Assembly (NCBI RefSeq): GCF_001633105.1
Contig: NZ_LUKZ01000027.1
Coordinates: 89,595 to 153,594, forward strand
Reading direction: 5' to 3'
DNA length: 64,000 nucleotides
DNA from: Acidovorax sp. GW101-3H11
Lineage (GTDB): Bacteria > Pseudomonadota > Gammaproteobacteria > Burkholderiales > Burkholderiaceae_C
Numbering within the stretch: the stretch's first letter is position 1; each line of letters begins with the position of its first letter. Positions 17,906 through 26,799 of the stretch are shown in pieces. The position numbers were made by a program, and so were the translations under genes. The notes beneath the pieces are model-generated. The model was given only the letters and a program-made list of their open reading frames with translations. It was not told the origin of the DNA and made no database searches.

Positions 17906-18403
17906 ATGAAAAAACTGCTTCACACCACCGCCCTGGCCGCCACACTGGTGGCCGCGTTTGCCAGCGCCCCCGCATGGGCGCAGACCGCCGCCGTCAAGGT
18001 CGAAGGCGCCTGGGCCCGCGCCAGCGTGCAGGGCCAAAAGGGCACGGGCGCGTTCATGCGCCTCACGGCCCAGGATGGCACCCGCCTGGTGCGCGCCGAA
18101 TCGCCCGCCGCAGGCGTGACCGAAGTGCACGAGATGAAGATGGACGGCGACGTGATGAAGATGCGCGCCATCCCCGCGCTGGACCTGCCCGCAGGCAAGA
18201 CGGTGGAACTCAAGCCCGGCGGCTACCACGTCATGCTGCTGGACCTGAAGGCCCCCTTGGCCAAGGACACGGTGGTGCCGCTGACCCTGGTGTTCCAGGA
18301 CGCCAAGGGCGCCGAGAGCAAGCTCAACATCAGCGTGCCCGTGGCCACCACGCCCCCGGGCGGCGCTGCACCGGCAGGCCACGGGCACGGCCACAAGCAC
18401 TGA
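17906..18403 (+). CDS. PCuAC-family periplasmic copper(I) chaperone
   Basis: A 165-residue protein: signal peptide MKKLLHTTALAATLVAAF to AWAQ, then the PCuAC (DUF461) cupredoxin-like domain. The copper motif H-X-M...M...H-X-M is visible as VHEMKMDGDVMKM and YHVMLLDLK, followed by LTLVF and a His-rich tail (GHGHGHKH). PCuAC delivers Cu(I) to the Cu-A site of cytochrome oxidase. AAGGAATC upstream supports the ATG at 17906; the longer frame includes the palindromic repeat. Last gene of the copper cluster. Confidence 0.92.
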   Translation: MKKLLHTTALAATLVAAFASAPAWAQTAAVKVEGAWARASVQGQKGTGAFMRLTAQDGTRLVRAESPAAGVTEVHEMKMDGDVMKMRAIPALDLPAGKTVELKPGGYHVMLLDLKAPLAKDTVVPLTLVFQDAKGAESKLNISVPVATTPPGGAAPAGHGHGHKH

Positions 18404-18513
18404 GCGCGACTGAGAGGACAGGGGCGGGAATCTGCCCCTTCCGGCCGCAACACATTGGAGTAAGCTGTGACCCCATCACAGACCCACCCAGATCCACCTC
18501 TTGCGGAGCGGCC

Positions 18514-19383
18514 ATGAGCGACACATCCAACAACTTCGGTTTCGGCAAATTCGTCCCCGGTTTTGATTTTCTGCAAAGCCTGGCCAAGGGGGCGTCCAGC
18601 AGCATTCCGCAGTTGCCCAACCTCTCCAACTGGGTGGCACCCACCATCAGCGTGGAAGAGCTGGAAAAGCGCATCGACGAGCTGAAGGCTGTGCAGTTCT
18701 GGCTGGAGCAGAACTCGCGGGCGCTGTCCGCCACCATCCAGGCGCTGGAGGTGCAGAAGATGACCCTGGCCACGCTCAAGGGCATGAACTTCAGCATGGG
18801 CGACGTGGCCAACGCCTTCAAGCTCAAGACCGCCGACACCGTGATGAGCGGCGTGCAGAAAGCCGCCGACACTGTCACCGGCGCGGCCGAGGCCGTCACC
18901 AGCGCTGCGGCCCGTGTCACAGGCCGTGCCGCTGCCGAAGAGGAAACCCAGGAAGAGACAGAGGCCGAGCCCGCACCCGCTGCGAAAGCCAAGCCCAAAG
19001 CCAAGGGCAAGGCCGCTGACACGCCCGAGCCCGCCGTGGTGGACCCGATGCAGTGGTGGGGTGCACTCACCAGCCAGTTCCAGCAGATCGCCGCCAGCGC
19101 CATGAAGGACGCGGCCAAGCAGACCGCCATCGACACCACCAAGAACATGGCCACGGGCCTGGCCAAGGAGGCGCTCAAGACAGCCACCGGCATGGCCAGC
19201 CAGTTTGCGGCCAAGGGCATGCAGACCATGCAGGGCGGTGCCAAGCGGGCGGCAACATCGGCGGCTGCCAAAAAGCCTGCTGCTGCCAAGAAGCCCGCAG
19301 CGCGCAAGACCCCGGCAAAACCCGTCGCCAAGAAGGCCAGCAGCAGCACCCGCAGCCCAGCCGCCCGCAAGCGAGCGGGCTGA
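18514..19383 (+). CDS. phaM: PhaM-like polyhydroxyalkanoate granule-associated protein
   Basis: A 289-residue protein. Residues 40-85 (ISVEELEKRIDELKAVQFWL then TIQALEVQKMTLATLK) match the PhaM core that binds and activates PHA synthase; the middle is Ala/Glu-rich; the C-terminus is a histone H1-like Lys-Pro-Ala repeat tail (KKPAAAKKPAARKTPAKP) that in PhaM binds DNA and helps segregate granules with the nucleoid. The ATG at 18514 follows CGGAG. It implies PHA storage in this organism. A copper-cluster role is not suggested. Confidence 0.85.
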   Translation: MSDTSNNFGFGKFVPGFDFLQSLAKGASSSIPQLPNLSNWVAPTISVEELEKRIDELKAVQFWLEQNSRALSATIQALEVQKMTLATLKGMNFSMGDVANAFKLKTADTVMSGVQKAADTVTGAAEAVTSAAARVTGRAAAEEETQEETEAEPAPAAKAKPKAKGKAADTPEPAVVDPMQWWGALTSQFQQIAASAMKDAAKQTAIDTTKNMATGLAKEALKTATGMASQFAAKGMQTMQGGAKRAATSAAAKKPAAAKKPAARKTPAKPVAKKASSSTRSPAARKRAG

Positions 19384-19461
19384 CGCCAACGTGGGCGGGT
19401 GTGACAACCCGCAGGTGGTGCAATACCTGCCCGCCACCGCCCTGGCATGGAGATCACCACC

Positions 19462-20793
19462 ATGAAACTATTTCCCACTGGCCACGCCACCCACCCGCAG
19501 TGGCGCATGGCGGCCGCGCTGGTGCTGGCGCAGCTGCGCGCGCAGATGGCTCTGCCCGAATACGCCGCAGCGCCCACCTTGGGCCTGCTCTACATCACCG
19601 ACCACTACGGCAACGATGCCCAGGCGCTGCTTGACCACCTGAGCGCCGAGCTGCCCGAGGTGACCGACTGGAGCGGCACCGTGGGCGTAGGGGTGTCGGC
19701 CAACAATGCTGAATACTTTGACGAGCCCGCGCTGTCGGTGATGCTGTTGGATGTGCCCGCCGACCAGTACCGCGTGTTCTCGGGCGTGGCGCCCTTGCCC
19801 GCGCATGCCCCCCGCCCGGGCAGTGGTTTTGTGGCGCACACGGCGCTGGTGCATGCCGACGGCCACACGCCCGAGCTGGCCGGGCTGCTGGCCGAAATGG
19901 CGGTGCGCACCGAGTCCGGCTACCTGTTTGGCGGCCTCAGCGCCAGCCGCACGGCCAGCGTGCAGTTTGCGGTGGGCGGCGACGGCAACATGGCCGGGCA
20001 GGGTGGGGCCAGCGGGGTGTTTGATGGCGGCCTGTCGGGCGTGGCGTTCGATGCCGGGGTGGCGCTGGTGTCGCGTGTCACGCAGGGCTGCCAGCCCGTG
20101 GGCGCGCTGCACACCATCACCGCCGCGCAGGACAACGTGGTGCTCGCGCTCGATGGCGAGCCTGCGCTGGATGTGCTGCTCGACACGCTGCAGGTGTCGC
20201 TGGACGGTGGCGACCCGCAGCCCGCGCTGCGCAAGGTGCGCGCCACGCTGGCCGGGCTGGTGAGTGCGGGTGAGCAGCCCCAGGGCCAGCGCCGCACGGG
20301 CCACTTTGGCACCGACACGCGCGTGCGCCACATCGTGGGGCTCGACGGCAGCCGCCGGGGCGTGGCCCTGGCCGACCAGGTGGAGGTGGGCATGCACCTC
20401 GCGTTCTGCCAGCGCAATGTGGCGGCGGCGCGTGCCGATCTGATGCGCATCTGCGCCGAGATCCGCGAGGAACTGTCGCCCGAAGAGCTGGAGCCCGCGC
20501 CGCTGGAGTCGTCATCCGAGGCGCGGGGCGGACCCGCCCCGGCGCCCGGAACGCCCGGCGCCGGGGTACGACCCCAGACCGGGCGGCGCATCTGCGGCGC
20601 GATCTATGTGAGCTGCTCGGGCCGGGGCGGTCCGCATTTTGGCGGGCCGAGTGCCGAGCTGCAGATCGTGCGCCATGCGCTGGGCGATGTGCCGCTGGCC
20701 GGCTTTTTTGCGGGCGGCGAGATCGCCCACCACCACCTCTACGGCTACACCGGGGTGCTCACCGTGTTTGTGGACAGCGCGCCGCAGGGCTGA
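19462..20793 (+). CDS. FIST-domain sensor protein
   Basis: A 443-residue soluble protein with FIST N and FIST C domains: the N-terminal half has VGVGVSANNAEYFDEPALSV, and the C-terminal half ends with CSGRGGPHFGGPSAELQIV and PLAGFFAGGEIAHHHLYGYTG, the FIST-C signature. FIST domains are proposed small-ligand (amino-acid) sensors. The ATG at 19462 has GGAG ten bases upstream; the in-frame ATG at 19447 has no ribosome site. An acidic, Pro-rich linker (near residues 340-375) breaks the domain. No output domain or kinase is fused. Confidence 0.88.
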   Translation: MKLFPTGHATHPQWRMAAALVLAQLRAQMALPEYAAAPTLGLLYITDHYGNDAQALLDHLSAELPEVTDWSGTVGVGVSANNAEYFDEPALSVMLLDVPADQYRVFSGVAPLPAHAPRPGSGFVAHTALVHADGHTPELAGLLAEMAVRTESGYLFGGLSASRTASVQFAVGGDGNMAGQGGASGVFDGGLSGVAFDAGVALVSRVTQGCQPVGALHTITAAQDNVVLALDGEPALDVLLDTLQVSLDGGDPQPALRKVRATLAGLVSAGEQPQGQRRTGHFGTDTRVRHIVGLDGSRRGVALADQVEVGMHLAFCQRNVAAARADLMRICAEIREELSPEELEPAPLESSSEARGGPAPAPGTPGAGVRPQTGRRICGAIYVSCSGRGGPHFGGPSAELQIVRHALGDVPLAGFFAGGEIAHHHLYGYTGVLTVFVDSAPQG

Positions 20794-20841
20794 GCGCAGG
20801 GGTACTTCATTGCTATGGGGGCGGCGTCAACTCGTTGGAAT

Positions 20842-20901
20842 CCGTTCACGCTGAGCTTGTCGAAGCGCCGCGCGGGGCTTCGACAAGCTCAGCCCGAACG
20901 G
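20842..20901. repeat. 60-bp palindromic intergenic repeat, copy B
   Basis: Arms CCGTTCACGCTGAGCTTG plus TCGAAGC, and GCTTCGACAAGCTCAGC plus CCGAACGG. It lies between the convergent FIST and CNNM-type genes, where it could act as a bidirectional terminator-like hairpin. Confidence 0.87.
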
Positions 20902-20931
20902 TGTTTCAAGCACGAATGATCTGCAATGGAA

Positions 20932-22257
20932 TCAGAGGACCGGGCTGTCCTCGGCCTCGGCCTTTTCTTCGGGCGTCAGGCGCGTGGCCAGGATCTTGTC
21001 GATGGTCTTGCCATCCATGTCCACCACCTCCAGCTTCCAGTCTTCCCACTGCACCGTGTCGGTCACCTTGGGCAGGCGGCCCGTGAGCAGCATGATCATG
21101 CCGCTCAGGGTGTGGTAACGGCCGCGCTCTTCCTCGGGCACGGCGTCCAGGTTCAGGCGGTCCTTCAGCTCGGGCACGGGGATGTGGCCGTCCAGCAGCC
21201 AGCTGCCGTCTTCGCGCTGCAGCGCCCACGAGGTCTCGGGGTCGCGCGGCTGGAACTCGCCCGTGATGGCCTCGATCAGGTCCTGCAGCGTGACGATGCC
21301 CTGCACCTCGCCGTACTCGTCGATCACAAACGCCATGTGCACATCCGACAGGCGGAAGTTGTCCAGCAGCTCCATGCCGGTGATGGTTTCGGGCACATAC
21401 AGGGCGGTCTGCAGTGGCTGGTCGGCCAGGCTGCCGCGCGCCTTGTCGCGCAGCGTGCGCGACAGCCACTGGCGTGCATTGATCACGCCCAGGATGTTGT
21501 CCATGCCGCCGCGCACCACCGGAAAGCGCGCATGGTCGGACTCTTCGATGCATTTGAGGCTGTCTTCAAACGAGGCATCGACATCCAGGCACACCACATC
21601 GCCGCGCGGCACCATCAGCGAGCCGATCTGGCGGTCGTCCAGGCGGAACACATTGCGCACCATGGTGTGCTCGTGCGACTCGATCACACCGGCCGTGGTG
21701 CCTTCCACCAGCATGGCGTGGATTTCTTCCTCGGTCACCGGGCTGCCGCTGGTTTCCTTCACGCCCAAGAGGCGCAGCAGCGTGCGCGTGGAGGTGGACA
21801 GCAGCAGCACAAAGGGCTTGGTCGCCAGCGCCAGCAGGTTGATGGGGCGCGCCACCAGGCGGGCAAAGGTCTCGGGGTACGACTGGCCGATGCGTTTGGG
21901 CACCAGCTCGCCCACCACGATGGAGAAGTAGGTGATCAGCACCACCACCAGGCCGGTGGCCGCATAGCCCCCGTAAGGCAGCGGCACACCCAGGCGCTCC
22001 AGCCAGGCGGCCAGCGGGGCGGCCAGTGCGGCCTCGCCCACGATACCGTTCAGGACACCAATCGACGTGATGCCGATCTGGATGGTGGAGAGAAAACGCG
22101 TGGGGTCTTCGCCCAGCTTCACGGCAGCGGCGGCACCGCTATCGCCCTCATCGATCAGCTTTTGCAGCCGGGCCTTGCGGGCCGTGACCAGCGCAATTTC
22201 TGACATGGCAAACAGGCCGTTGAGACAGATGAGGGCGAACAGTATTGCTATTTCCAT
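20932..22257 (-). CDS. CNNM/CorC-like membrane protein (hemolysin C family)
   Basis: A 441-residue inner-membrane protein: DUF21 domain with four membrane segments (residues 1-190, including GLFAMSEIALVTARK and FSIVVGELVPKRIG), two CBS domains (about 215-330, with MVPRGDVVCLD and DEYGEVQGIVTLQDLIEAI) and the C-terminal CorC/HlyC domain. Relatives are Mg2+/Co2+ efflux or transport proteins; the hemolysin name is historical. The start ATG at 22257 precedes MEIAILFALICLNGLF. Confidence 0.92.
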   Translation of the reverse strand: MEIAILFALICLNGLFAMSEIALVTARKARLQKLIDEGDSGAAAAVKLGEDPTRFLSTIQIGITSIGVLNGIVGEAALAAPLAAWLERLGVPLPYGGYAATGLVVVLITYFSIVVGELVPKRIGQSYPETFARLVARPINLLALATKPFVLLLSTSTRTLLRLLGVKETSGSPVTEEEIHAMLVEGTTAGVIESHEHTMVRNVFRLDDRQIGSLMVPRGDVVCLDVDASFEDSLKCIEESDHARFPVVRGGMDNILGVINARQWLSRTLRDKARGSLADQPLQTALYVPETITGMELLDNFRLSDVHMAFVIDEYGEVQGIVTLQDLIEAITGEFQPRDPETSWALQREDGSWLLDGHIPVPELKDRLNLDAVPEEERGRYHTLSGMIMLLTGRLPKVTDTVQWEDWKLEVVDMDGKTIDKILATRLTPEEKAEAEDSPVL

Positions 22258-22347
22258 ACAAAGGGCGCCTTGCGCGCCCTTGGGTGTTGAGTTGCAAGCG
22301 ATTGTACGGAACGGGGAAAAAGCCCCGGTGGTTCCGCTGCGGAGCGC

Positions 22348-23535
22348 TCAACCGCCCTCTGTGGGCAGGCCGGTGGCATCCCATTCGGGCAGGCCGCCGC
22401 GCAGCCAGTACACCGACTTGTAACCCTTGGCGGCCGCCACCTTGGCCGCCTTGTAGGACTTCCAGCATTCGGCGCCATTGCAGGCAAAGATCACCGGCTT
22501 GGCCTTGTCCAGGCCCGGCAGCTTGTCCAGCGCCTGGAAGTCATCCTGTGCGGCATTGAAGGCCACGTCCTTGAGGCTTTTTTCCACATAGGCCGCGAAC
22601 ACCGCGCCCCGGATGCGCTTGGTCTTGAATTCCTTCTCGGTGCGCGTGTCCACCAGCGTGGCGCCCTGCGCCAGCAGGGTCTGCGCCTCGCGTGCGGTGA
22701 TGCGGCTCACGCCCGGCAGGCTGGTGGGTGTGAACAGGCCCAGCTCGGCCACGCGGCGGTACTCGGTGGCTTCGGGGCGCAGGGTGACGGGCGGCAGGCC
22801 GGTGGCCGCTGGCGTGGCGCCAAACCACTGGGCCAGCCGGTTGCGTGCGTCGGCAGGCAGGTCCTTCTTGACGACCACCGAGAAGCCCCCGGGCACCGGC
22901 TGCGAGGTGGCCAGCACGCGCGCAGTGCCGGGGTGCGCGGCTGCCCACTCGGCCCAATCGTCCTCGCGCACCACGGTGGCGTCGGTGGAGCCCAGGGTCA
23001 GGGCCGTGAGCCCGGCCTGGGGAAACTTTTCATACTGCACGGCGCGCAGGTCCTGGAACGACAGCCCGGCCTCGTTGAGCATGCCGCGCGCCATGTAGGT
23101 GTAGATCGAGTCCTGTTGCGGCAGGTAGAGGCGGCGGCCCTTCATGGCGGGCACGGCGTCGATCTGCGCCAGCCCCACCAGCAGGTACTTGTCGGACTTG
23201 TGCGTGGCGCCCACCAGCTCGTAGCCCCGCTGCAGGGCCGAGGCCGCCACCTGCGCCGGACCGATGAATATGTCGTAACCCGCGCTGCGGGTGGCGCGCA
23301 TCACATCGGCCAGGTCATCGCTGGTGGCCAGGGCTACGGGCTGGCCCGAGGCCTTGGCCAGGCCCGATTCGGCCGCCGTGCGAAGGATGGAATGGGCGGC
23401 CTTGCGCGCGGTGGGCTCCACCGCCACCATGGCCGTGAGCTGGGCCAGTGCCGCGCTGCAGCCCAGGCCCCAGCAGAGCAGCATGGCCAGCTGGGGGATC
23501 GCACGGTGGGCTTTGGATTCTTTCTGGATGTTCAT
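22348..23535 (-). CDS. Exported PhnD-like binding protein fused to a rhodanese domain
   Basis: A 395-residue protein. Residues 1-32 are a signal peptide. Residues about 33-260 resemble periplasmic phosphate/phosphonate-binding proteins (SDDLADVMRATRSAGYDIFI, GRRLYLPQQDSIYTYMARGM). Residues about 285-390 form a rhodanese domain: ITAREAQTLLAQGATLVDTR, then VIFACNGAECWKS with the active-site Cys, and YWLRGGLPEWDATGLP. Rhodaneses transfer sulfane sulfur. It diverges from the sulfite dehydrogenase genes, so a role in periplasmic sulfur compound binding or detoxification is inferred. The ATG at 23535 starts the signal peptide; the longer frame does not. Confidence 0.82.
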   Translation of the reverse strand: MNIQKESKAHRAIPQLAMLLCWGLGCSAALAQLTAMVAVEPTARKAAHSILRTAAESGLAKASGQPVALATSDDLADVMRATRSAGYDIFIGPAQVAASALQRGYELVGATHKSDKYLLVGLAQIDAVPAMKGRRLYLPQQDSIYTYMARGMLNEAGLSFQDLRAVQYEKFPQAGLTALTLGSTDATVVREDDWAEWAAAHPGTARVLATSQPVPGGFSVVVKKDLPADARNRLAQWFGATPAATGLPPVTLRPEATEYRRVAELGLFTPTSLPGVSRITAREAQTLLAQGATLVDTRTEKEFKTKRIRGAVFAAYVEKSLKDVAFNAAQDDFQALDKLPGLDKAKPVIFACNGAECWKSYKAAKVAAAKGYKSVYWLRGGLPEWDATGLPTEGG

Positions 23536-23768
23536 GGTGTCGCCCTTTCTTCGTTCTCTCTCAGAAGCGGCGAATATGCCCACGCCTCCTGACATGCGTG
23601 CAGATGTTTCGGATGTTTTGTGTTTGTTACTTTTGTTAACGCAATGTTGCGTGCGCCGGGCCGGAGCTGCCCCACAGAATGCGGGCTGCCTCCATCGGCC
23701 AGAGGGGGCTGCCACCGGGCCGGGCCCCCTTGCCCGCCCATTCCACCCCCCCATTTGGAGACCCTCCC

Positions 23769-24983
23769 ATGACACATTCCACGACCTTGCCGCGCCGCCA
23801 CCTGCTGGCCGGTAGTGCCGCCGCCCTGGGCGCGCTGGGCCTGGCCGGGTGGACGGGCAACGCGCGCGCCCAGGCGGCCGCTGCCCCGGCTGCCAAGCCG
23901 CTGCCCGCCTATGCAGGCTGGAAGACGCCCGAAGCCCTGATCGTGCACAGCACCAGCACGCTGGAGACGCGCCGCTCTGCATTCGGCACCAGCGTCATCA
24001 CGCCGTCGAACCAGCTGTATGTGCGCAACAACCTGCCCGCACCCGACGCGGCCATCCTCGACAACCGCGATGCCTGGAGCGTGGCGATCGAAGGGGTGAA
24101 AAGCCCGCGCAGCCTGACGCTGGCCGAACTCCGCACCCTGGGCGTGGAAACCGTGGCCACCGTGCTGCAGTGCTCGGGCAATGGCCGGGGCTTCTTCCCC
24201 AGCAAGCCCAGCGGCACGCCCTGGCAGGTGGGTGCTGCGGGCTGTGTGGTGTGGAGCGGCGTGCCGCTGCGCAATGTGGTGGCGGCCCTGGGTGGGCTGG
24301 CCGACGGCGCCGCCTACCTGACCGGCACGGGCGGTGAGAAGCTGCCCGAGGGCGTGGACCCGCTCACCGTGCTGGTGGAGCGCTCGGTGCCCGTGAAGGC
24401 ACTCGACGACGCGCTGCTGGCCTGGGAGATGAATGGTGAGCCACTGTCGCTGGCGCATGGCGGCCCGCTGCGGCTGGTGGTGCCCGGCTACCAGGGCGTG
24501 AACAACATCAAGTACGTCAAGCGCGTGGCCTTCGGCAGCGCACAGTCGCAGGCGCGCATCATGTCGCACGGCTACCGCATGTCGCCGCCCGGCAGCAAGG
24601 CCAGCCCCGACCAACCCTCGGTGTGGGAGATGGGCGTGAAGTCCTGGATCAACGGCCCGCTGCCTGACAAGGGCGCACTCAAACCCGGCCAGGTGCAGGT
24701 GCATGGCGTGGCCTTTGGCGGCACGCGCGGCATCAAGGGCGTGGAGGTGTCGGCCGATGGTGGCAAGACCTGGTTGGCGGCCAAGCTCATCGGCCCCGAC
24801 CTGGGCCCCTTTGCCTGGCGGCAGTTTGCACTGCCCGTGCGCCTGGAGGCAGGCACCCATGTGCTGGCCAGCCGCGCCACCGACACGGCAGGCAATGTGC
24901 AGGCCGAGCAGCGCGAGGAAAACCTGGGCGGCTACAACAACGCCAGCTGGCGCGACCACGCCGTCACCGTGACCGTCGCCTGA
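23769..24983 (+). CDS. sorA: Sulfite:cytochrome c oxidoreductase, molybdenum subunit
   Basis: A 404-residue periplasmic molybdoenzyme. It begins with a twin-arginine signal (LPRRHLLAGSAAALGALG), so it is exported folded. The catalytic domain holds VATVLQCSGNGRGFF, where the Cys ligates Mo, PLRLVVPGYQGVNNIKYVKR and a C-terminal dimerisation (Mo-co dimer) domain with VEVSADGGKTW. It oxidises sulfite to sulfate. The next gene, one base apart, encodes a mono-heme cytochrome c, matching SorAB rather than SoxCD with its diheme partner. The ATG at 23769 precedes the Tat motif. Confidence 0.85.
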   Translation: MTHSTTLPRRHLLAGSAAALGALGLAGWTGNARAQAAAAPAAKPLPAYAGWKTPEALIVHSTSTLETRRSAFGTSVITPSNQLYVRNNLPAPDAAILDNRDAWSVAIEGVKSPRSLTLAELRTLGVETVATVLQCSGNGRGFFPSKPSGTPWQVGAAGCVVWSGVPLRNVVAALGGLADGAAYLTGTGGEKLPEGVDPLTVLVERSVPVKALDDALLAWEMNGEPLSLAHGGPLRLVVPGYQGVNNIKYVKRVAFGSAQSQARIMSHGYRMSPPGSKASPDQPSVWEMGVKSWINGPLPDKGALKPGQVQVHGVAFGGTRGIKGVEVSADGGKTWLAAKLIGPDLGPFAWRQFALPVRLEAGTHVLASRATDTAGNVQAEQREENLGGYNNASWRDHAVTVTVA

Positions 24984-24984
24984 C

Positions 24985-25323
24985 ATGGGTAGATTGAACC
25001 GAGCGCGCCGCCTTGCAGTGGCGGTGTGGGCCGCTGGCGCCTGTGCGGCGGCTGGGGCTGCCGACCCCGCCGAGCTGGCGCGCGGCAAGGAGCTGTTCAC
25101 CAAGATCCAGCCCGCCTGCGCTGTGTGCCACACGCTGCAGGCCGCCGGTGCCGAGGGCCAGGTGGGCCCGGTGCTGGATGAGCTGAAACCCGACGCGGGC
25201 CGTGTGCTGCGCGCGCTCAAGGCAGGCATCGGCGTGATGCCGTCCTATGCCGAGCGCATGAGCGAAAAGGACATGTTGGCCGTGGCGCAGTTTGTGGCGC
25301 ACGCCACGGGCGCGGCCAAGTAG
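24985..25323 (+). CDS. sorB: Mono-heme cytochrome c, SorB-like
   Basis: A 112-residue protein: signal peptide to about residue 25 (ACAAAGAA), one CAVCH heme-binding motif at about 50 and GVMPSYAERM, where a Met probably is the sixth heme ligand. Size and position directly after the molybdenum subunit gene (one base between stop and start) identify it as the electron acceptor of the sulfite dehydrogenase. Confidence 0.85.
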   Translation: MGRLNRARRLAVAVWAAGACAAAGAADPAELARGKELFTKIQPACAVCHTLQAAGAEGQVGPVLDELKPDAGRVLRALKAGIGVMPSYAERMSEKDMLAVAQFVAHATGAAK

Positions 25324-25379
25324 CCGCCGCAGCCTCTTGCGGTGGTTGCAGCGGGGCCTCGCTGCAACCGCGTGTGGCT

Positions 25380-26699
25380 TCAGGCCGCCGTGCGCGACGG
25401 CACCAGCGCCGCTCCTGCAGCGCGCCCCTGTAAGCCCTGGAACGCAAAGTCCACCTCGGGCACGCGGCCGCTCACGATGTCGGCCAGCGCCTTGCCCGAG
25501 CCGCAGGCATGCGTCCAGCCCAGCGTGCCGTGGCCGGTGTTGAGGAACAGGTTGCCCACTTTGGTCTTGCCGATCAGCGGCACATTGCTGGGCGTGGCGG
25601 GGCGCAGGCCGCTCCAGAACTGCGCCTGGCTCGCGTCGCCCGCGCCGGGGAAGAGCTGCTCCACGCGCCGCACGATGGCCTCGCAGCGCACCTGGTTCAG
25701 GTGGCGGTCGTAGCCGTTCAGCTCTGCCGTGCCTGCAATGCGCAGGCGGTCGCCGCCGCGTTCGCTGGTGTAGCGCGAGAACACGAGCTTGAACTCGTCG
25801 TCCGTCAGGCTCACCTGGTGCGCCTTGCTGGCGTCCTTTACCGGCATGGTTACCGAGTAGCCCTTGGCCGGGTAGATCGGCAGGCGGATGCCCAGCGGCT
25901 GCGCCAGCAGCGGGCTGAAGGAGCCCATGGCCAGCACAAACGCATCGCCGCGCACGCGCTCAAAGCGGCCTTCGGCAGTGGTCACTTCCACATGGTCGAT
26001 GCGGCCGCCAGCCTCGCGCAGCGCGGTGATGTGGTGGCCCATGCGGAACTGCACGCCCGCTGCTTCGCACAGCTTGGCCAGCTCGCGCGTGAACTGGTTG
26101 GCATCGCCGGATTCGTCCTCGGCCGTGTAGGTGGCACCGGCCAGCTGCGGGCGGATGTGGGCCAGGGCGGGCTCAAGGCGCACGGCCTCGTCGGCGCTGA
26201 TCACCTGGCGCTCGCAGCCCAGCGCGCGCATCTGCTCGGCCGGGGCCAGCGCGCCGTCAAATTCTTTTTGGTTGGTATAGAAGTGCAGGATGCCCTGCGT
26301 GCGCTGGTCGTACTGGATGCCGGTGGCCGCGCGCAGCTGCTGCAGCGTGTCGCGGCTGTAGGTGCCCAGGCGCACGATCTGCTCGATGTTGTGGCGCGTG
26401 CGTGCGGGCGTGCAGTTGCGCAAAAAGGACAGGCCCCACAGCCACTGCCGCATGTCGGCGCGGATGCGGAACAGCAGGGGCGCATCCTCTTTGCCCAGCC
26501 ACTGCAGCACCTTGAGCGGCGCGCTGGGGTTGGCCCAGGGCTCGGCGTGGCTCACCGAGATCTGGCCGCCGTTGGCAAAACTGGTCTCGGCGCCGGGCGC
26601 ACCCTGGCGGTCGATGACGGTCACCTCGTGACCGAGTTGCGAGAGGAAATAAGCCGAAGTCACGCCGAGCAAGCCGGCGCCGAGAACGATCACGCGCAT
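25380..26699 (-). CDS. dadA: D-amino-acid dehydrogenase small subunit
   Basis: A 439-residue FAD protein. The Rossmann motif is VIVLGAGLLGVTSAYFL at the N-terminus; TSFANGGQISVSHAEPWANP and SGLRPATPSNVPLIG near the C-terminus are DadA signatures. It oxidatively deaminates D-amino acids to 2-oxo acids at the inner membrane. Translation starts at an ATG (26699), with AAAAGG upstream. It lies behind a tandem glycine riboswitch, which suggests it serves in glycine or D-alanine catabolism; a glycine-oxidising variant is possible. A repeat element lies in its leader. Confidence 0.9.
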   Translation of the reverse strand: MRVIVLGAGLLGVTSAYFLSQLGHEVTVIDRQGAPGAETSFANGGQISVSHAEPWANPSAPLKVLQWLGKEDAPLLFRIRADMRQWLWGLSFLRNCTPARTRHNIEQIVRLGTYSRDTLQQLRAATGIQYDQRTQGILHFYTNQKEFDGALAPAEQMRALGCERQVISADEAVRLEPALAHIRPQLAGATYTAEDESGDANQFTRELAKLCEAAGVQFRMGHHITALREAGGRIDHVEVTTAEGRFERVRGDAFVLAMGSFSPLLAQPLGIRLPIYPAKGYSVTMPVKDASKAHQVSLTDDEFKLVFSRYTSERGGDRLRIAGTAELNGYDRHLNQVRCEAIVRRVEQLFPGAGDASQAQFWSGLRPATPSNVPLIGKTKVGNLFLNTGHGTLGWTHACGSGKALADIVSGRVPEVDFAFQGLQGRAAGAALVPSRTAA

Positions 26700-26700
26700 T

Positions 26701-26763
26701 TTTGAAGCCTTTTAAGGGGTCTGCGCCTGATGGGTATGCGATTGCAGCTACTAAATTAATAGC
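26701..26763 (-). repeat. Dispersed palindrome-tail element in the dadA leader
   Basis: Reading on the minus strand: GCTATTAATTTAGTAGC, then TGCAATCGCATACCCATC, AGGCGCAGA and AAAAGGCTTCAAAA. It runs up to the dadA start and contains its ribosome site. It is preceded by a hairpin CTGGCG/CGCCAG just 3' of the riboswitch. Confidence 0.8.
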
Positions 26764-26799
26764 AAGCAGCTGGCGCATGTCCGCCAGGCTGCCGCTCCC

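Noticed and set aside
20811..20835. Possible truncated dispersed element (TTGCTATGGG)
   Set aside because: Only about seven bases match; not distinguishable from chance.
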